64,000 nucleotides of DNA, from positions 1 through 64,000 of the forward strand of contig CANQUN010000002.1 of assembly GCA_947627065.1 (NCBI GenBank). The letters are read 5' to 3'. This DNA is from an uncultured Clostridia bacterium (GTDB lineage Bacteria > Bacillota > Clostridia > Christensenellales > Borkfalkiaceae). The position numbers and the translations under genes were made by a program. The notes under the pieces were generated by a model that saw only the letters and a program-made list of their open reading frames with translations, had not been told where the DNA came from and searched no databases. Below are positions 45,219 to 54,438 of this stretch, one piece after another (the stretch's first letter is position 1; each line of letters begins with the position of its first letter).

Positions 45219-45779
45219 ATGTCGGTTAAAAACAAGGTTCGCTTCACAGCGTCCCGCATCGCCTTCGTGGCGATGTTCACCGCGCTTGCGTTTGCGGTTT
45301 CTTTCCTGCATTTCCCCATCTTTCCCGCCGTGCCATTTCTCGAATTGGATTTCTCAAACGTGTTCTTCATGATAGAGGGGTTCATCTTCGGTCCTGTGGA
45401 AACGCTCGTCTCCATAGCCGCCAAAGAACTGCTGTGCCTGCTCAAGACAAGCTCGGGCGGCGTGGGCGAACTTGCCAACTTCATCATGTCCGCGGCTTAC
45501 ATAATCGTGCCGTCGGTGGCGTACAGGTTCGCCAAGGGGCGCTGGGTAGTGCTGCTGTTTCTTCTAATCGGGTGCGAAGTACAGGTCGGCTCGTCCTTCC
45601 TCGTCAACCGTTACATCACGTTCCCGTTTTACGGCATAGCGGAAATGTTCATGGAAGTGTGGCCGTTCGTAATTTACTTCAACATAATAAAGAGCGTGGC
45701 GATAAGTGTCATCGTGTTCTTCGTCTATAAACCGCTGTCCCGCTTTATAAAATCGGTGTCGGCAAAATTTTCGGGCTGA
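45219..45779 (+). CDS. ribU: ECF transporter S component for riboflavin (RibU)
   Basis: The 186-residue protein has six hydrophobic helices and RibU-type motifs: RIAFVAMFTALAFAVSFLHF, FLELDFSNVFFMIEGFIFGP and KELLCLLKTSSGGVGELANF. It binds riboflavin outside and works with a shared ECF module not encoded here. The FMN riboswitch upstream fixes the substrate. Start chosen at ATG 45219, with AAGGAAGGAG 7 nt before; the frame stays open through the repeats but that is not translated sequence in any sensible way. The leader is about 690 nt long because of the inserted repeats. Confidence 0.93.
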   Translation: MSVKNKVRFTASRIAFVAMFTALAFAVSFLHFPIFPAVPFLELDFSNVFFMIEGFIFGPVETLVSIAAKELLCLLKTSSGGVGELANFIMSAAYIIVPSVAYRFAKGRWVVLLFLLIGCEVQVGSSFLVNRYITFPFYGIAEMFMEVWPFVIYFNIIKSVAISVIVFFVYKPLSRFIKSVSAKFSG

Positions 45780-45949
45780 AACTTCCGCCCCGAATGCGGG
45801 AATAATTCCCCGTGTTCATTGAATCAATGTCCCGCACTTACCAAAGTCGAGTCCGCACGCCGCTTTTCGGGCACGCGCCGCCCGCACGCCGCAGATTTCG
45901 CGCAGTCCATAACCCGCACCGTCCGCACGTCGGACAATAAGGAGAAAAA

Positions 45950-47533
45950 ATGGCAAACATCTTTGATTATATAATCTGGAGGGGAGACCTTCCGTTCGCT
46001 TCCGCGCCCGTGTGCAACGCCGATTACGTCGCCCTGTCGCAGATTGCGCTGCTCGATCTGTCGGGCGTCATTCCCAAACGCGGCAGCGTAACGCTGGGCG
46101 ACGCTTACGCCCGTTTCCTTTCCAAAAAGAGCGGAAAGATAGGTTATATAATCCCCGAGGACATCAAGGCGCTTTTTGAAAAAATGGCCGATTCTTCGCG
46201 ATTCAGGCCACTTTTGCTCCACCATTACGTCGATGAAGTGGACATTGAAACGGACACGCAGTTTTCGGCTCTCACCCTCGACGACCCAAAGTCGCGCACG
46301 CGGTTTGTCGTGTTCAGCGGCACGGACGACACCTTGGCCGGCTGGAAGGAAAACTTCAACCTGCTCTACCGCACGCCCACCGTCGCGCAGATAAGGTCGG
46401 TGCGATATCTCGATTCTCAGGCCGAAGATTTCGACGGGGACATCTACGTCCTCGGCCACAGCAAGGGCGGGCATCTGGCCATGTATTCGTCGCTCGGGTG
46501 CAAAAAACCCAATGCCGACAAGATAAAAAAGATAATCAACCTCGACGGCCCGGGTATGCCCGACGGCTTAAAGCGCAAGAAACTAAACGCCGACATCTAC
46601 TCCAAAACCGAGGCCTTCCTCCCGCAATCGTCCATAATCGGCAGGCTGTTTGAACACGGCGAAACCTTCCACATAGTCCACAGCAACGCCAAGGGGCTGT
46701 TCCAGCACGACTGTTTTTCCTGGGAGATTCTCGGTCCCGACATCGTGCGCGAACCGAGTTTTGACGAGGACGGCGAAGGGGTGGACGCGTGCTTCCGCAC
46801 AGTCATCGCCGAACTTACGGCAGATGAAAAGGAGTTTTTTGTGGAAAGCCTGTTCGGGTTGATGTACTCGACGGGGGCGACCACGCTCACCGAACTTGTG
46901 GCCAACACACGCGAGTTCGTCAGGCTGTGGCTGCGCGCCGACGGCGAGACCAAAAAGTCCCTGAATCGCGTGTTATTGCTGTTTTTGAAGGACAAATATT
47001 TCAGGAAATGTATCTTTGAAACCTTCAAGGAAATGCGCAAGAACACCCGTTCGGGTGAAGCCGCCCGTCTGGAAGAAGAGGCCGCCGCTCTCGTCTCCGC
47101 CGCCGAACGGGAGGACGCCGTTCAGCCCGTTTCCGCTCCCGCAGAGTCTGAAAAGAAAGCCAAGCCCGCCCGCAAGAAGGCCGAAAAGAAGGCCAAGCCG
47201 AGCGCGGATACGGCAGCCAAAGAGGCCGAACCGAAGCCCGTGGAAGAAGGGGAAAAGGCCGATTCCTTTGCGAAAAAGGCGGCTAATCGCAAAAAGTCCG
47301 CCTCTCATGCGGCAGAATCTCCCGCGGCCGAACCCGCCGCAAAGCCCGCTGCAAAACCCGCACCCGCCGAGCAAAAGGCGGCCGCAGCACCCAAAACCAA
47401 AAAATCCGACGCAAAGAACCCTGTGGCCGCCAAAAAATCCGCCGTCAACGCTCCCGCAAGCACTGCAAAACAACCCGCGACAGGCAAAAAAACGCCCGCG
47501 GCAAAGAACGCCGCGGGACGCAAGAAAAAATAA
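45950..47533 (+). CDS. DUF2974 alpha/beta-hydrolase-like protein with a histone-H1-like tail
   Basis: The 527-residue product starts with the Mbeg1-like DUF2974 domain (about 1-330), which has a lipase-type fold: GTDDTLAGWKEN (about 124-135, oxyanion region) and the nucleophile elbow GHSKGG (169-174, Ser171). A plausible His is in FHIVHS or LFQHD. From about residue 385 the sequence becomes Lys/Ala/Pro/Glu-rich (KKAEKKAKPSADTAAKEAE and similar to the end), resembling the tail of the TSCPD protein at 12022. The tail is probably disordered and strongly basic. No signal peptide. Ribosome site AAGGAGAA. Its lipase activity is not established for the family. Confidence 0.85.
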   Translation: MANIFDYIIWRGDLPFASAPVCNADYVALSQIALLDLSGVIPKRGSVTLGDAYARFLSKKSGKIGYIIPEDIKALFEKMADSSRFRPLLLHHYVDEVDIETDTQFSALTLDDPKSRTRFVVFSGTDDTLAGWKENFNLLYRTPTVAQIRSVRYLDSQAEDFDGDIYVLGHSKGGHLAMYSSLGCKKPNADKIKKIINLDGPGMPDGLKRKKLNADIYSKTEAFLPQSSIIGRLFEHGETFHIVHSNAKGLFQHDCFSWEILGPDIVREPSFDEDGEGVDACFRTVIAELTADEKEFFVESLFGLMYSTGATTLTELVANTREFVRLWLRADGETKKSLNRVLLLFLKDKYFRKCIFETFKEMRKNTRSGEAARLEEEAAALVSAAEREDAVQPVSAPAESEKKAKPARKKAEKKAKPSADTAAKEAEPKPVEEGEKADSFAKKAANRKKSASHAAESPAAEPAAKPAAKPAPAEQKAAAAPKTKKSDAKNPVAAKKSAVNAPASTAKQPATGKKTPAAKNAAGRKKK

Positions 47534-47537
47534 AAAA

Positions 47538-47563
47538 GCGGCCTTTTTCTCACAAAAAGCCGC
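47538..47563. terminator. Bidirectional terminator with CTCAC loop
   Basis: GCGGC(C)TTTTT-CTCAC-AAAAAGCCGC, flanked by AAAAAA on the left; serves the converging DUF2974 and TtcA-like genes. Loop plus arms equal the dispersed motif core. Confidence 0.8.
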
Positions 47564-47588
47564 AAAGCCGAGGCCTCGTCCGTCGGCT

Positions 47589-48320
47589 TTATCTTTTTGC
47601 CGCGGGAAAGAGGTTGTACCTTTCGGGGTGGGTTATGGCCGAAAAGATTCTCTCCTTGACGGCGGGGTTTTCCTTTCTCAGCGACTCCACAAACTGTTTG
47701 ACCCTCTCCCGCTGCGTGTGCTTGTCGGCGGGGCAGGGGTTGTGAAAGACGGGTTTGTCCTTTGCAAACGCCGCAACGTCGCACTCGTTTATGTAGAGCA
47801 TGGGGCGTATGAGGGTTATGTGCGTCCTTGACATTTCCGAAACGGGGGAGAAGGTGGAAAGCCTTCCCTCGTAAAACATGCTGAGGAAAAAGGTCTCTAT
47901 GAGATCGTCGGCGTGGTGGCCGAGCGCAAGTTTGTTGCAGCCGAGTTCCGCCGCCGCATTGCACAGCGCGCCCCGCCGCATCTTTGCGCACAGGCTGCAG
48001 GGATTTTTTTCCTTTCTCACGTCAAAAATTATCTCGGCAATGTCCGTCTTTACGGCGTGAAAGGCAACGCCCAGCCCCTCGCACATGTCGGCAACGGCTT
48101 CAAGTTCCTTGGCGTCGGCATTCTTAAAACCCATGTCCACGTGAATTGCCTTAAGCGAAAAGGGAGCGGGGTAAAACCGTTTAAGCCCCGCCATCAAGTG
48201 GAGGAGCGTAACGCTGTCCTTTCCGCCCGAAAGCCCCACGGCTATCGAATCGCCCGCCGAAATCATGTCGAATTCCTCAACCGCCCTGCGCGTGGGGGAT
48301 AAAAGTTGCTGAAGGGTCAT
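47589..48320 (-). CDS. TtcA-like tRNA cytidine thiolation enzyme (PP-loop)
   Basis: The 243-residue protein (from the preferred start) has the PP-loop SGGKDS (31-36), GHHADD, and CxxC in NPCSLCAKMRRG, the Fe-S/thiolation signature of the TtcA/TtuA group. TtcA introduces 2-thiocytidine at tRNA position 32. The ATG at 48320 has AGGAGG 12 nt upstream; a second ATG at 48353 lacks a ribosome site and overlaps the divergent promoter, so I prefer 48320. It is transcribed convergently with the DUF2974 gene. The exact tRNA position modified is uncertain. Confidence 0.88.
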   Translation of the reverse strand: MTLQQLLSPTRRAVEEFDMISAGDSIAVGLSGGKDSVTLLHLMAGLKRFYPAPFSLKAIHVDMGFKNADAKELEAVADMCEGLGVAFHAVKTDIAEIIFDVRKEKNPCSLCAKMRRGALCNAAAELGCNKLALGHHADDLIETFFLSMFYEGRLSTFSPVSEMSRTHITLIRPMLYINECDVAAFAKDKPVFHNPCPADKHTQRERVKQFVESLRKENPAVKERIFSAITHPERYNLFPAAKR

Positions 48321-48346
48321 ATAATTAAACGTCCTCCTGAAAATTG

Positions 48347-48375
48347 TTGCCATTTATCGCCGCGTGTGATATAAT
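48347..48375 (+). promoter_or_regulatory. Sigma-A promoter for the small export protein gene
   Basis: TTGCCA (48347-48352), 17-bp spacer, TATAAT (48370-48375), 45 bp before the preferred start codon. Confidence 0.75.
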
Positions 48376-48419
48376 CTATGATACAACAAAAAGCGGTTTT
48401 TTTCAATCGTTTGGAGAAT

Positions 48420-49094
48420 ATGATTACCAAAATTACCGAAACTTTAATAGAATTTTTTCTCAAACTCACGGGCGGAAACGGCAGCCTTACGGTCGTGCTC
48501 GTTTCCATGTTTCCGCTCATAGAACTCAAAGGGGCCATTCCCGTGGGCGAAAGGCTCGGGTTGGAACTGTGGCGTTCGGCGCTCATGGCGTACGTCGGCT
48601 CCACGCTCGTCGCGCTGCCCATCTTCTTTCTGCTCATTCCTCTCTTCAACCTGCTCAAGAGGTGGAAGCCGCTGTCCCGCTTCGTCTCAAAGGTAGAAAA
48701 CGTGTTCCTCCGCCGTGCCGAACGCATATCCTCGGGCAAGGACAAACAGGCCGCCGCAAGGAGAATGCTGACCCTCGGCGTGTTCGCCTTCGTCGCCGTT
48801 CCGCTGCCTCTCACGGGCGTGTGGACGGGCACCGCCATTGCCGCATTCCTCGGTCTCCGCTTCCGCGAGGCCGCGCCCGCAATAGTTCTCGGCAACCTCA
48901 TCGCAGGCTCTGTAATAACCCTCCTGACCTTCCTTTTCAGACAGTACGTGGACATAATAATCTTCGCAATCTTCGTCGCGGCAATCGTCATGCTCGCCGT
49001 GTTTATAATTAAAGTCGCGGTCTCCAAGCCCGGCAAAGACAAGGCGGAAGCGGGCAAAGAAGAAGGGGGCGCCTCGGACAAAAACTCTCAATAA
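48420..49094 (+). CDS. Small multidrug export family protein
   Basis: 224 residues, with hydrophobic helices and the PF06695-type motifs SMFPLIELKGAIPVG (about 31-45) and VAVPLPLTGVWTGTAIAAFLG (about 126-146). Despite the family name, transport of drugs has not been generally shown. The start at ATG 48420 has GGAG 5 nt upstream; an earlier in-frame ATG at 48378 lies at the transcription start. The C-terminus is a charged cytosolic tail. Single-gene unit with its own promoter. Confidence 0.85.
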   Translation: MITKITETLIEFFLKLTGGNGSLTVVLVSMFPLIELKGAIPVGERLGLELWRSALMAYVGSTLVALPIFFLLIPLFNLLKRWKPLSRFVSKVENVFLRRAERISSGKDKQAAARRMLTLGVFAFVAVPLPLTGVWTGTAIAAFLGLRFREAAPAIVLGNLIAGSVITLLTFLFRQYVDIIIFAIFVAAIVMLAVFIIKVAVSKPGKDKAEAGKEEGGASDKNSQ

Positions 49095-49230
49095 TGCGCG
49101 AAAAAGGCCACTTTTGAGATTTTGGCGCAATCCCTGCCCCTGTCGTGTTTTTTACCCGCATTGACGGACAAAAACGGCGATAATGTGTGAAAAAGGCTAC
49201 TTATAGATTTCATCATCCGCACACCCGTCC

Positions 49231-49282
49231 ATTGGCCCCTCCCGAGGAGGGGCTGGCGCGCACGCGCCTGAGGTGGGCAACG
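49231..49282. repeat. REP-like palindromic element, copy 2
   Basis: GCCCCTCC-CGA-GGAGGGGC followed by GGCGCG-CA-CGCGCC and TGAGGTGGGCAACG. The outer parts match 45067-45120; the second hairpin differs. Three dispersed-motif copies surround it (about 49094, 49182, 49378). The rest of 49095-49585 has no gene. Confidence 0.65.
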
Positions 49283-49585
49283 CCCTCAACCCCGACCGAC
49301 AACTCAGTTTTTTGTGCGGAACGGCCGTTAGTCTCGTTCCTGTCAAAGGCTCGTGATTTTATTAAAACCCTCAATAATGCGTGATAAAGGCCACTTTTGC
49401 GGTTTTTATAGTTACCTCACAGCGCACGCCACCCGCATCTGTTTTACACATGGCACCCCGCACACCCGACAAACGGCATGCTTGTTATAAACACAAGCCT
49501 TGTCCAACCCGCGCACGCAATCCATACCAGACGCGCACAACTCTTGCAACCTACACAAACGCAACGTCAAACAATTACGATATAT

Positions 49586-49623
49586 AAAAGACGTAGGCGG
49601 CCGAAAGGCCGCCTACGTCTTTT
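49586..49623. terminator. Strong bidirectional terminator with GAAA tetraloop
   Basis: AAAAGACGTAGGCGGCC, loop GAAA, and its complement ending GTCTTTT: a perfect stem of 17 bp. It would end the minus-strand pot operon, which stops about 150 bp upstream. Confidence 0.92.
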
Positions 49624-49671
49624 ACTCCTGCCGCGTCGCGGGATAAAGAGTTTGGTTTTTACACGCCATAA

Positions 49672-49699
49672 TTTAACCCGCACATCGGTGCGGGTTAAA
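49672..49699. other. Perfect 12-bp palindromic hairpin after potD
   Basis: TTTAACCCGCAC-ATCG-GTGCGGGTTAAA, between the potD stop and the strong terminator. No T-tract follows on either strand, so it may protect mRNA 3' ends or be a protein site rather than a terminator. Confidence 0.6.
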
Positions 49700-49769
49700 G
49701 CATATTGGCACGTTTTTGAAAGTGCGATTATCAAACGGCTATGCCAAAGGGCGGCTTGCCGAAACGGGT

Positions 49770-51350
49770 TTAATCGTCTACTTTGGTGTAACCCTTTGCG
49801 GGTCTCGGGCGGAACACGCCCGCCTTTATCAAAACGAACACTACGGCGACGACGGCGATGAGGCCGACGGAAACGGCGGTTACCGTGGCGTAAAGCCCTA
49901 TGTCTCCCGCCTTGACCCTGTTCCACATGTTGTTGACTTTGGTGTTGTCGCTGTCCGAAAAGGTTTCCATAATCGTGCAGCGGCTGGCAATCTCCTCGGA
50001 GGGGTATTGCGCTATGAACGCGCCGTCCGGGTACACCCACAGCGTATAGTCGCCGTCCCCGAAGTAATAACCGAGGTCAAGTTCTATTGCGCCGTCCTCG
50101 CCTTCTTCGGCAATGCCGCGGGCCTTTTTGAGGGCGGCGTTTAGTGTTGTAAGGTCGGTGTCCTCGTCAAGGCCTATGGAAGCCGCGGCCTCGGCAATTT
50201 CGTCGGCGTCGGCGTCCTCGCCAAGTTCCACGTCCGTAACGTATTCAAACACTTCATCACCCACTATCGCGCTGGTGTAGCGCGTGTAATCCATGTTTTT
50301 AATGGCGTTTTCGGGCGCACAGATGTAGTTGATGAACTCCTGCGCAAGTTCGGTGTTAGCGCCCTTGGGCATAACCCAGCCGTCGTACCAGATGTTGCTG
50401 CCTTCGAGCGGAACGGAGTATTTCAGTTCCTTGCCGTCCGAAAGTATCTCGTTCATTGCAAATATTGCGTCGCCGCTCCACGCGAGGTAGAGGTCGACGT
50501 AACCGTTCACCACGTCCTCCTTGCCGCTGTCCACCTCGAGGGCGAAGGAGTTGTTCTTGGCAAGCCTCAGTTTTTCGCTGACGAGCGAGAGGGGAACATC
50601 CTCGGTGTCCACGGCGTTGAATATCTCCGCCAGCTTCCCGGCGTAGAACTCTTTGCTTATGTGCCCGTCGGCGTCCTCTTCGGAAGTGAAGTTTTTATAA
50701 AGTTCGCGCAGTTCGTCGAGTTTGGCAAGCGCAACGCCGAAGAAATAGGTGTCCCTCACGCTGTCCTTTATGGTCGTCCTGTTCCAGAATTTGTCGCTGA
50801 GCATAACTTCCCACGAGGAGGCTTCCTCGGGCGTAACGTTCTCGTTGTAAACAATGCCCACGGTGCCCAGCGTGTAAGGAATGGCAATGTCCTGCCAGCC
50901 GTGCGCTTCAAACAGTTCCTTCATGTAAGGCGAACCGTACGTGGTGTAATTATCGAGTTTGTCAAGGTCGAACTTTTCGAGCATGCCCTTTTCTTCCATC
51001 TTCTGGATCATGTAGTCGGAAGGGCATACGAGGTCGTACTCAAACCCCGTGTAATTGCCGTTGCCGTCCTTGGTGTTGTTGAGGAGCATGTTGTTGAAAA
51101 GTATCTCGTTTGTGCCGAACGTGGTGTATTCAACGGTTATCTTATTGTCGTGGGTCTCGTTATACCAATCTTCAAACTCGTCCGCAAGGGAGTTGCCGTC
51201 GTCGTCCACATAGATGTAATCTTCCCAATTGCATATACGCAAAACGTTTGCCGACTTTTGGCTGCCGCCTCCGCCGCCCCCGCACGCAGCGAGACCCGCC
51301 ACGAGCGCCGCCAGCGCAAAAAGTGCCGTAAATCTCACAAAAAGCCTCAT
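49770..51350 (-). CDS. potD: Spermidine/putrescine ABC transporter, substrate-binding lipoprotein with C-terminal membrane helix
   Basis: The 526-residue protein has a lipoprotein signal (LVAGLAAC, Cys23) and the PotD/PotF core: VLRICNWEDYI, NEILFNNML, YDLVCPSDYMIQKM and a Trp/Asp-rich polyamine pocket (LYLAWSGDA). It is much longer than usual PotD (about 350). An acidic insert (about 375-430, ELGEDADADE) occurs and a C-terminal helix (ATVTAVSVGLIAVVAVVFVL, about 487-506) followed by a basic tail predicts a second membrane anchor. The start codons of the signal peptide include a dispersed-motif-like sequence. Last gene of regulator-potA-potB-potC-potD, overlapping potC by 4 bp. Confidence 0.92.
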   Translation of the reverse strand: MRLFVRFTALFALAALVAGLAACGGGGGGSQKSANVLRICNWEDYIYVDDDGNSLADEFEDWYNETHDNKITVEYTTFGTNEILFNNMLLNNTKDGNGNYTGFEYDLVCPSDYMIQKMEEKGMLEKFDLDKLDNYTTYGSPYMKELFEAHGWQDIAIPYTLGTVGIVYNENVTPEEASSWEVMLSDKFWNRTTIKDSVRDTYFFGVALAKLDELRELYKNFTSEEDADGHISKEFYAGKLAEIFNAVDTEDVPLSLVSEKLRLAKNNSFALEVDSGKEDVVNGYVDLYLAWSGDAIFAMNEILSDGKELKYSVPLEGSNIWYDGWVMPKGANTELAQEFINYICAPENAIKNMDYTRYTSAIVGDEVFEYVTDVELGEDADADEIAEAAASIGLDEDTDLTTLNAALKKARGIAEEGEDGAIELDLGYYFGDGDYTLWVYPDGAFIAQYPSEEIASRCTIMETFSDSDNTKVNNMWNRVKAGDIGLYATVTAVSVGLIAVVAVVFVLIKAGVFRPRPAKGYTKVDD

Positions 51351-52144
51351 TTTACCGCCTCCTTCTTGCGTATGTTCATCAGCACCGCAACCACGATTAT
51401 AATGAGGAATATGATGGTGGAAAGCGCCCTCAGTTCGTTGACCTGCGAGTTGACGGGCACCTTTACCGCGTTGTAAACGTAGGTGCTTATGGTGTCAAAC
51501 CCGTTGGGTTTGGTGAACGCCGTAACGATGTAATCGTCGAGCGAGAGGGTAACAGAAAGCATGAAGCCGGACAGTATGCCGGGCAGTATTTCGGGAATGA
51601 TAATAGTCATCATTGCCCGAAGAGGCGACGCGCCCAAGTCGAGCGCGGCCTCGTAAATGTTCTTGTCCATCTGCTTGAGTTTGGGCGTTACGGACAGAAT
51701 CACGAACGGGGCGGTTATCACAACGTGCGCCACGACGAGCGAGAAATAGGTCTTGCTCAGGCCTATCGAAAGGCCCGACAGCATTGCAAACAGCAGCGCG
51801 AGGGAGAGGGCGGTTACTATTTCCGCGTTGACCACGGGTATGTTGTTGAGAAAACCGAGCGCGGCCTTGGTGCGCTTTTTGGAATAGAATATGCCAATTG
51901 CGCCCAGCGTTCCGAGAACGGTGGAGATCAGCCCCGCACCCACCGCAAGCAGCACGGTGTTGCCTATTATCGTCATGAGGTGGCTGTTGGTAAAGAGTTT
52001 GCGGTACAGCCCAAAACTGAATCCGCCCCAGTCGCCCAGCACCTTGGTGTCCGTAAAACTGAAGAACACGAGGACGAATATGGGTATGTATATGAACAGC
52101 AGAACGAGTGCGAGAAACGCGTATTTACATATTTTCTTTACCAT
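51347..52144 (-). CDS. potC: Spermidine/putrescine ABC transporter permease PotC
   Basis: 265 residues with six predicted membrane helices and the permease coupling (EAA) motif AALDLGASPLRAMMTIIIPE (about 166-185), which docks onto PotA. The N-terminus (FLALVLLFIYIPIFVLVFFSF) is typical of PotC. It overlaps potB by 7 bp and potD by 4 bp, indicating tight translational coupling. Confidence 0.93.
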   Translation of the reverse strand: MVKKICKYAFLALVLLFIYIPIFVLVFFSFTDTKVLGDWGGFSFGLYRKLFTNSHLMTIIGNTVLLAVGAGLISTVLGTLGAIGIFYSKKRTKAALGFLNNIPVVNAEIVTALSLALLFAMLSGLSIGLSKTYFSLVVAHVVITAPFVILSVTPKLKQMDKNIYEAALDLGASPLRAMMTIIIPEILPGILSGFMLSVTLSLDDYIVTAFTKPNGFDTISTYVYNAVKVPVNSQVNELRALSTIIFLIIIVVAVLMNIRKKEAVK

Positions 52145-52920
52145 AATCCACCTCTTGCGGCCTGCGCGCCGTCATCTTTGAATCCGCCCGTCAGCCAGGT
52201 AGAAACGAACATTATTGCAAGCAGAAGCATGGATATTGCGGCGCCCGCGTTCCAGTTTGTCTGCATAAAGTAGTTTTCTATCAGTTTGCCGAGTATGGTT
52301 ATCTGGGACCTGCCGAGTATGTCGCTCACCACGTAGTTCGTCATCGCGGGCATGAACACCATGGTTATGCCCGAAACTATGCCCGGCATGGACATGGGCA
52401 GTATAACCTGCACGAAGGTGGTGAATTTGCCCGCCCCGAGATCGTAGGACGCTTCTATCAGGTTCTTGTCCATCTTGAGCAGCGTGGTGTAGAGGGGAAG
52501 GATCATGAAGGGCAAAAAGTCGTACACCATGCCTATTATCGTGTTTATGTAAGGGGACTTGTCAAGCAGGTTGATGAGGCCGAAGAACTCCTTCAAAGCG
52601 TTTATCCTCATGACAAAGTTTATCCACATCGGGGTTATGAAGAGTATGAGCAGGGCGTTCTGCCGCTTTATTCCGCTCCTTGCGAGAATGTAGGCCACGG
52701 GGTAGGCGATGAGCAGACAGATGAGCGTGGCGACCAGCGCGACCGAAACGGAAGCGAGCGCCGCCGAGAGGACGGTTATGTCCGTGAATATCAGCGCAAA
52801 GTTGTCGAGCGTCAGGTGGTTCTCCGCGTCCGTAAACGCGTAGAACAGCATTATGAATATGGGCGCGACGACAAACAGCACGAGAAACACGGAATAGGGA
52901 ATGCACAGGTGCTTTCTCAT
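52138..52920 (-). CDS. potB: Spermidine/putrescine ABC transporter permease PotB
   Basis: 260 residues with six membrane helices, family motif PMWINFVMRINALK (about 99-112) and the EAA loop EASYDLGAGKFTTFVQVILP (about 155-174). It forms the membrane channel with PotC. Starts one base after the potA stop, with GGAGAAAAAG within the potA end as ribosome site. Confidence 0.93.
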   Translation of the reverse strand: MRKHLCIPYSVFLVLFVVAPIFIMLFYAFTDAENHLTLDNFALIFTDITVLSAALASVSVALVATLICLLIAYPVAYILARSGIKRQNALLILFITPMWINFVMRINALKEFFGLINLLDKSPYINTIIGMVYDFLPFMILPLYTTLLKMDKNLIEASYDLGAGKFTTFVQVILPMSMPGIVSGITMVFMPAMTNYVVSDILGRSQITILGKLIENYFMQTNWNAGAAISMLLLAIMFVSTWLTGGFKDDGAQAARGGLW

Positions 52921-52921
52921 C

Positions 52922-54421
52922 TTACTTTTTCTCCGTTTGTTTGAACTTGAGTTTTATCTTGTCGGCGGGGATTTTCACGCTCACGCGGTCGAATTCGTTC
53001 CACGCGTACTCGGTGTCGGCAACGAAATCTTCTTCTTCCTCGTCCGTCCTTATAACCACCTGGTAGTGGTCGCCCTTGTAGATTATGGAGACTATGGAAC
53101 CGCAGGCGTCGCCGTCCTCGTCGTTGTCTATTATCTCAATGTCTTTAAGGCCGACTTCCACTTCCACATCCCTGTCGGTAAGGTCGAGTTTCTCGCCCTC
53201 GGGCGTTATGAGATAACCTTCCTCGTCGAGGTGCGAGCCGGGCACCAGCGTGGTAACGTCGCATTCAAACTCGCCTTCGGCAAAGCACACGGTGTTGTGT
53301 TTGGTAATATAACCGTCGTACTTGTTGGAAACAAACTCCTTGGCCATTATGTGAATGCCTTCGGGCATTATCTTTATCCCCACCGTCTCGCCAACCTTGT
53401 GTTCAACGGTGTCCTGTATGATTACCTCCGTTTTTCCCACGGTAAACGCCATTTCATAGTGAACGCCCTTGAATATGGAAGAGGTTATCGTACCGTCTAT
53501 GTACCCTTCTCCGGGAGGGGTTACGATGACGTCCTCGGGGCGGACCACCACGTCCACCTTCTCGTTGAGGGGAAAGTCGTCCACACAGTCGAACACGCGG
53601 TTGACAAACTTGACCTTGCGCTCTCCCACGATTGTACCCGAAAAGATGTTGCTCTCTCCTATAAAGTCCGCCACAAACGCGTTTTTGGGTTCATTGTAAA
53701 TGTCGAGGGGCGTGCCTATCTGCTGAATCGCCCCGTCGTTCATCACGACTATCGTGTCGCTCATGGTCAGCGCTTCTTCCTGGTCATGCGTTACGTATAT
53801 GAAGGTTATGCCGAGTTTGCGGTGCATTTCCTTGAGTTCGAGTTGCATGTCCTTTCTCATCTTGAGATCGAGCGCGCCGAGCGGTTCGTCCAACAGCAGA
53901 ATCTCCGGTTCGTTGACTATCGCCCTCGCAATGGCAACGCGCTGCTGCTGCCCGCCCGAAAGGGTGGTAACGTCCCTCTTTTCAAATTCCTCGAGGTCCA
54001 CCATCTTCAGGGCCTTTTCCACCTTTGCGGCTATCTCCGCCTTGGAAAGGCGTTCCTTCTTCTCCACGCGCCTGCCTTCGGCGTCCTCGTACACGTTGAC
54101 AACCTTTTTCAGTTTAAGCCCGTAGGCTATGTTGTCAAACACGTTCATGTGCGGAAACAGCGCGTACCTTTGGAACACGGTGTTTATGGGTCTCTTGTAG
54201 GGGGGAATGGAGGTTATGTCCTTGCCGCCTAAGAGAATCTGCCCCGAAGTCGGCGTTTCAAACCCCGCTATCATGCGCAGCGTCGTGGTCTTTCCGCAGC
54301 CCGAAGGTCCCAAAAAGGTAACAAATTCGCCCTTTTTTATGGACAGGTCAATGTTGTCAACGGCCAGCGTCGTGTCGTATTGGCGGGACACGCCCTTGAG
54401 TTCAATGATGTTTTCTTCCAT
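52922..54421 (-). CDS. potA: Spermidine/putrescine ABC transporter ATPase, C-terminally extended
   Basis: Energises polyamine import. Walker [10 protein letters not shown] (38-46), signature LSGGQ (153-157) and Walker B ILLLDEP (173-179) are intact. The start at 54421 has AAGGAG upstream. At 499 residues it exceeds the usual 350-380: after the ATPase domain two or more TOBE-like regulatory regions occur ([10 protein letters not shown] at about 310; a second acidic part from about 400 ending in [13 protein letters not shown]). The acidic insert parallels that of PotD. Extra TOBE domains may sense substrate; that is inference. Confidence 0.93.
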   Translation of the reverse strand: MEENIIELKGVSRQYDTTLAVDNIDLSIKKGEFVTFLGPSGCGKTTTLRMIAGFETPTSGQILLGGKDITSIPPYKRPINTVFQRYALFPHMNVFDNIAYGLKLKKVVNVYEDAEGRRVEKKERLSKAEIAAKVEKALKMVDLEEFEKRDVTTLSGGQQQRVAIARAIVNEPEILLLDEPLGALDLKMRKDMQLELKEMHRKLGITFIYVTHDQEEALTMSDTIVVMNDGAIQQIGTPLDIYNEPKNAFVADFIGESNIFSGTIVGERKVKFVNRVFDCVDDFPLNEKVDVVVRPEDVIVTPPGEGYIDGTITSSIFKGVHYEMAFTVGKTEVIIQDTVEHKVGETVGIKIMPEGIHIMAKEFVSNKYDGYITKHNTVCFAEGEFECDVTTLVPGSHLDEEGYLITPEGEKLDLTDRDVEVEVGLKDIEIIDNDEDGDACGSIVSIIYKGDHYQVVIRTDEEEEDFVADTEYAWNEFDRVSVKIPADKIKLKFKQTEKK

Positions 54422-54438
54422 TTTTTCTCCTTGATGGC

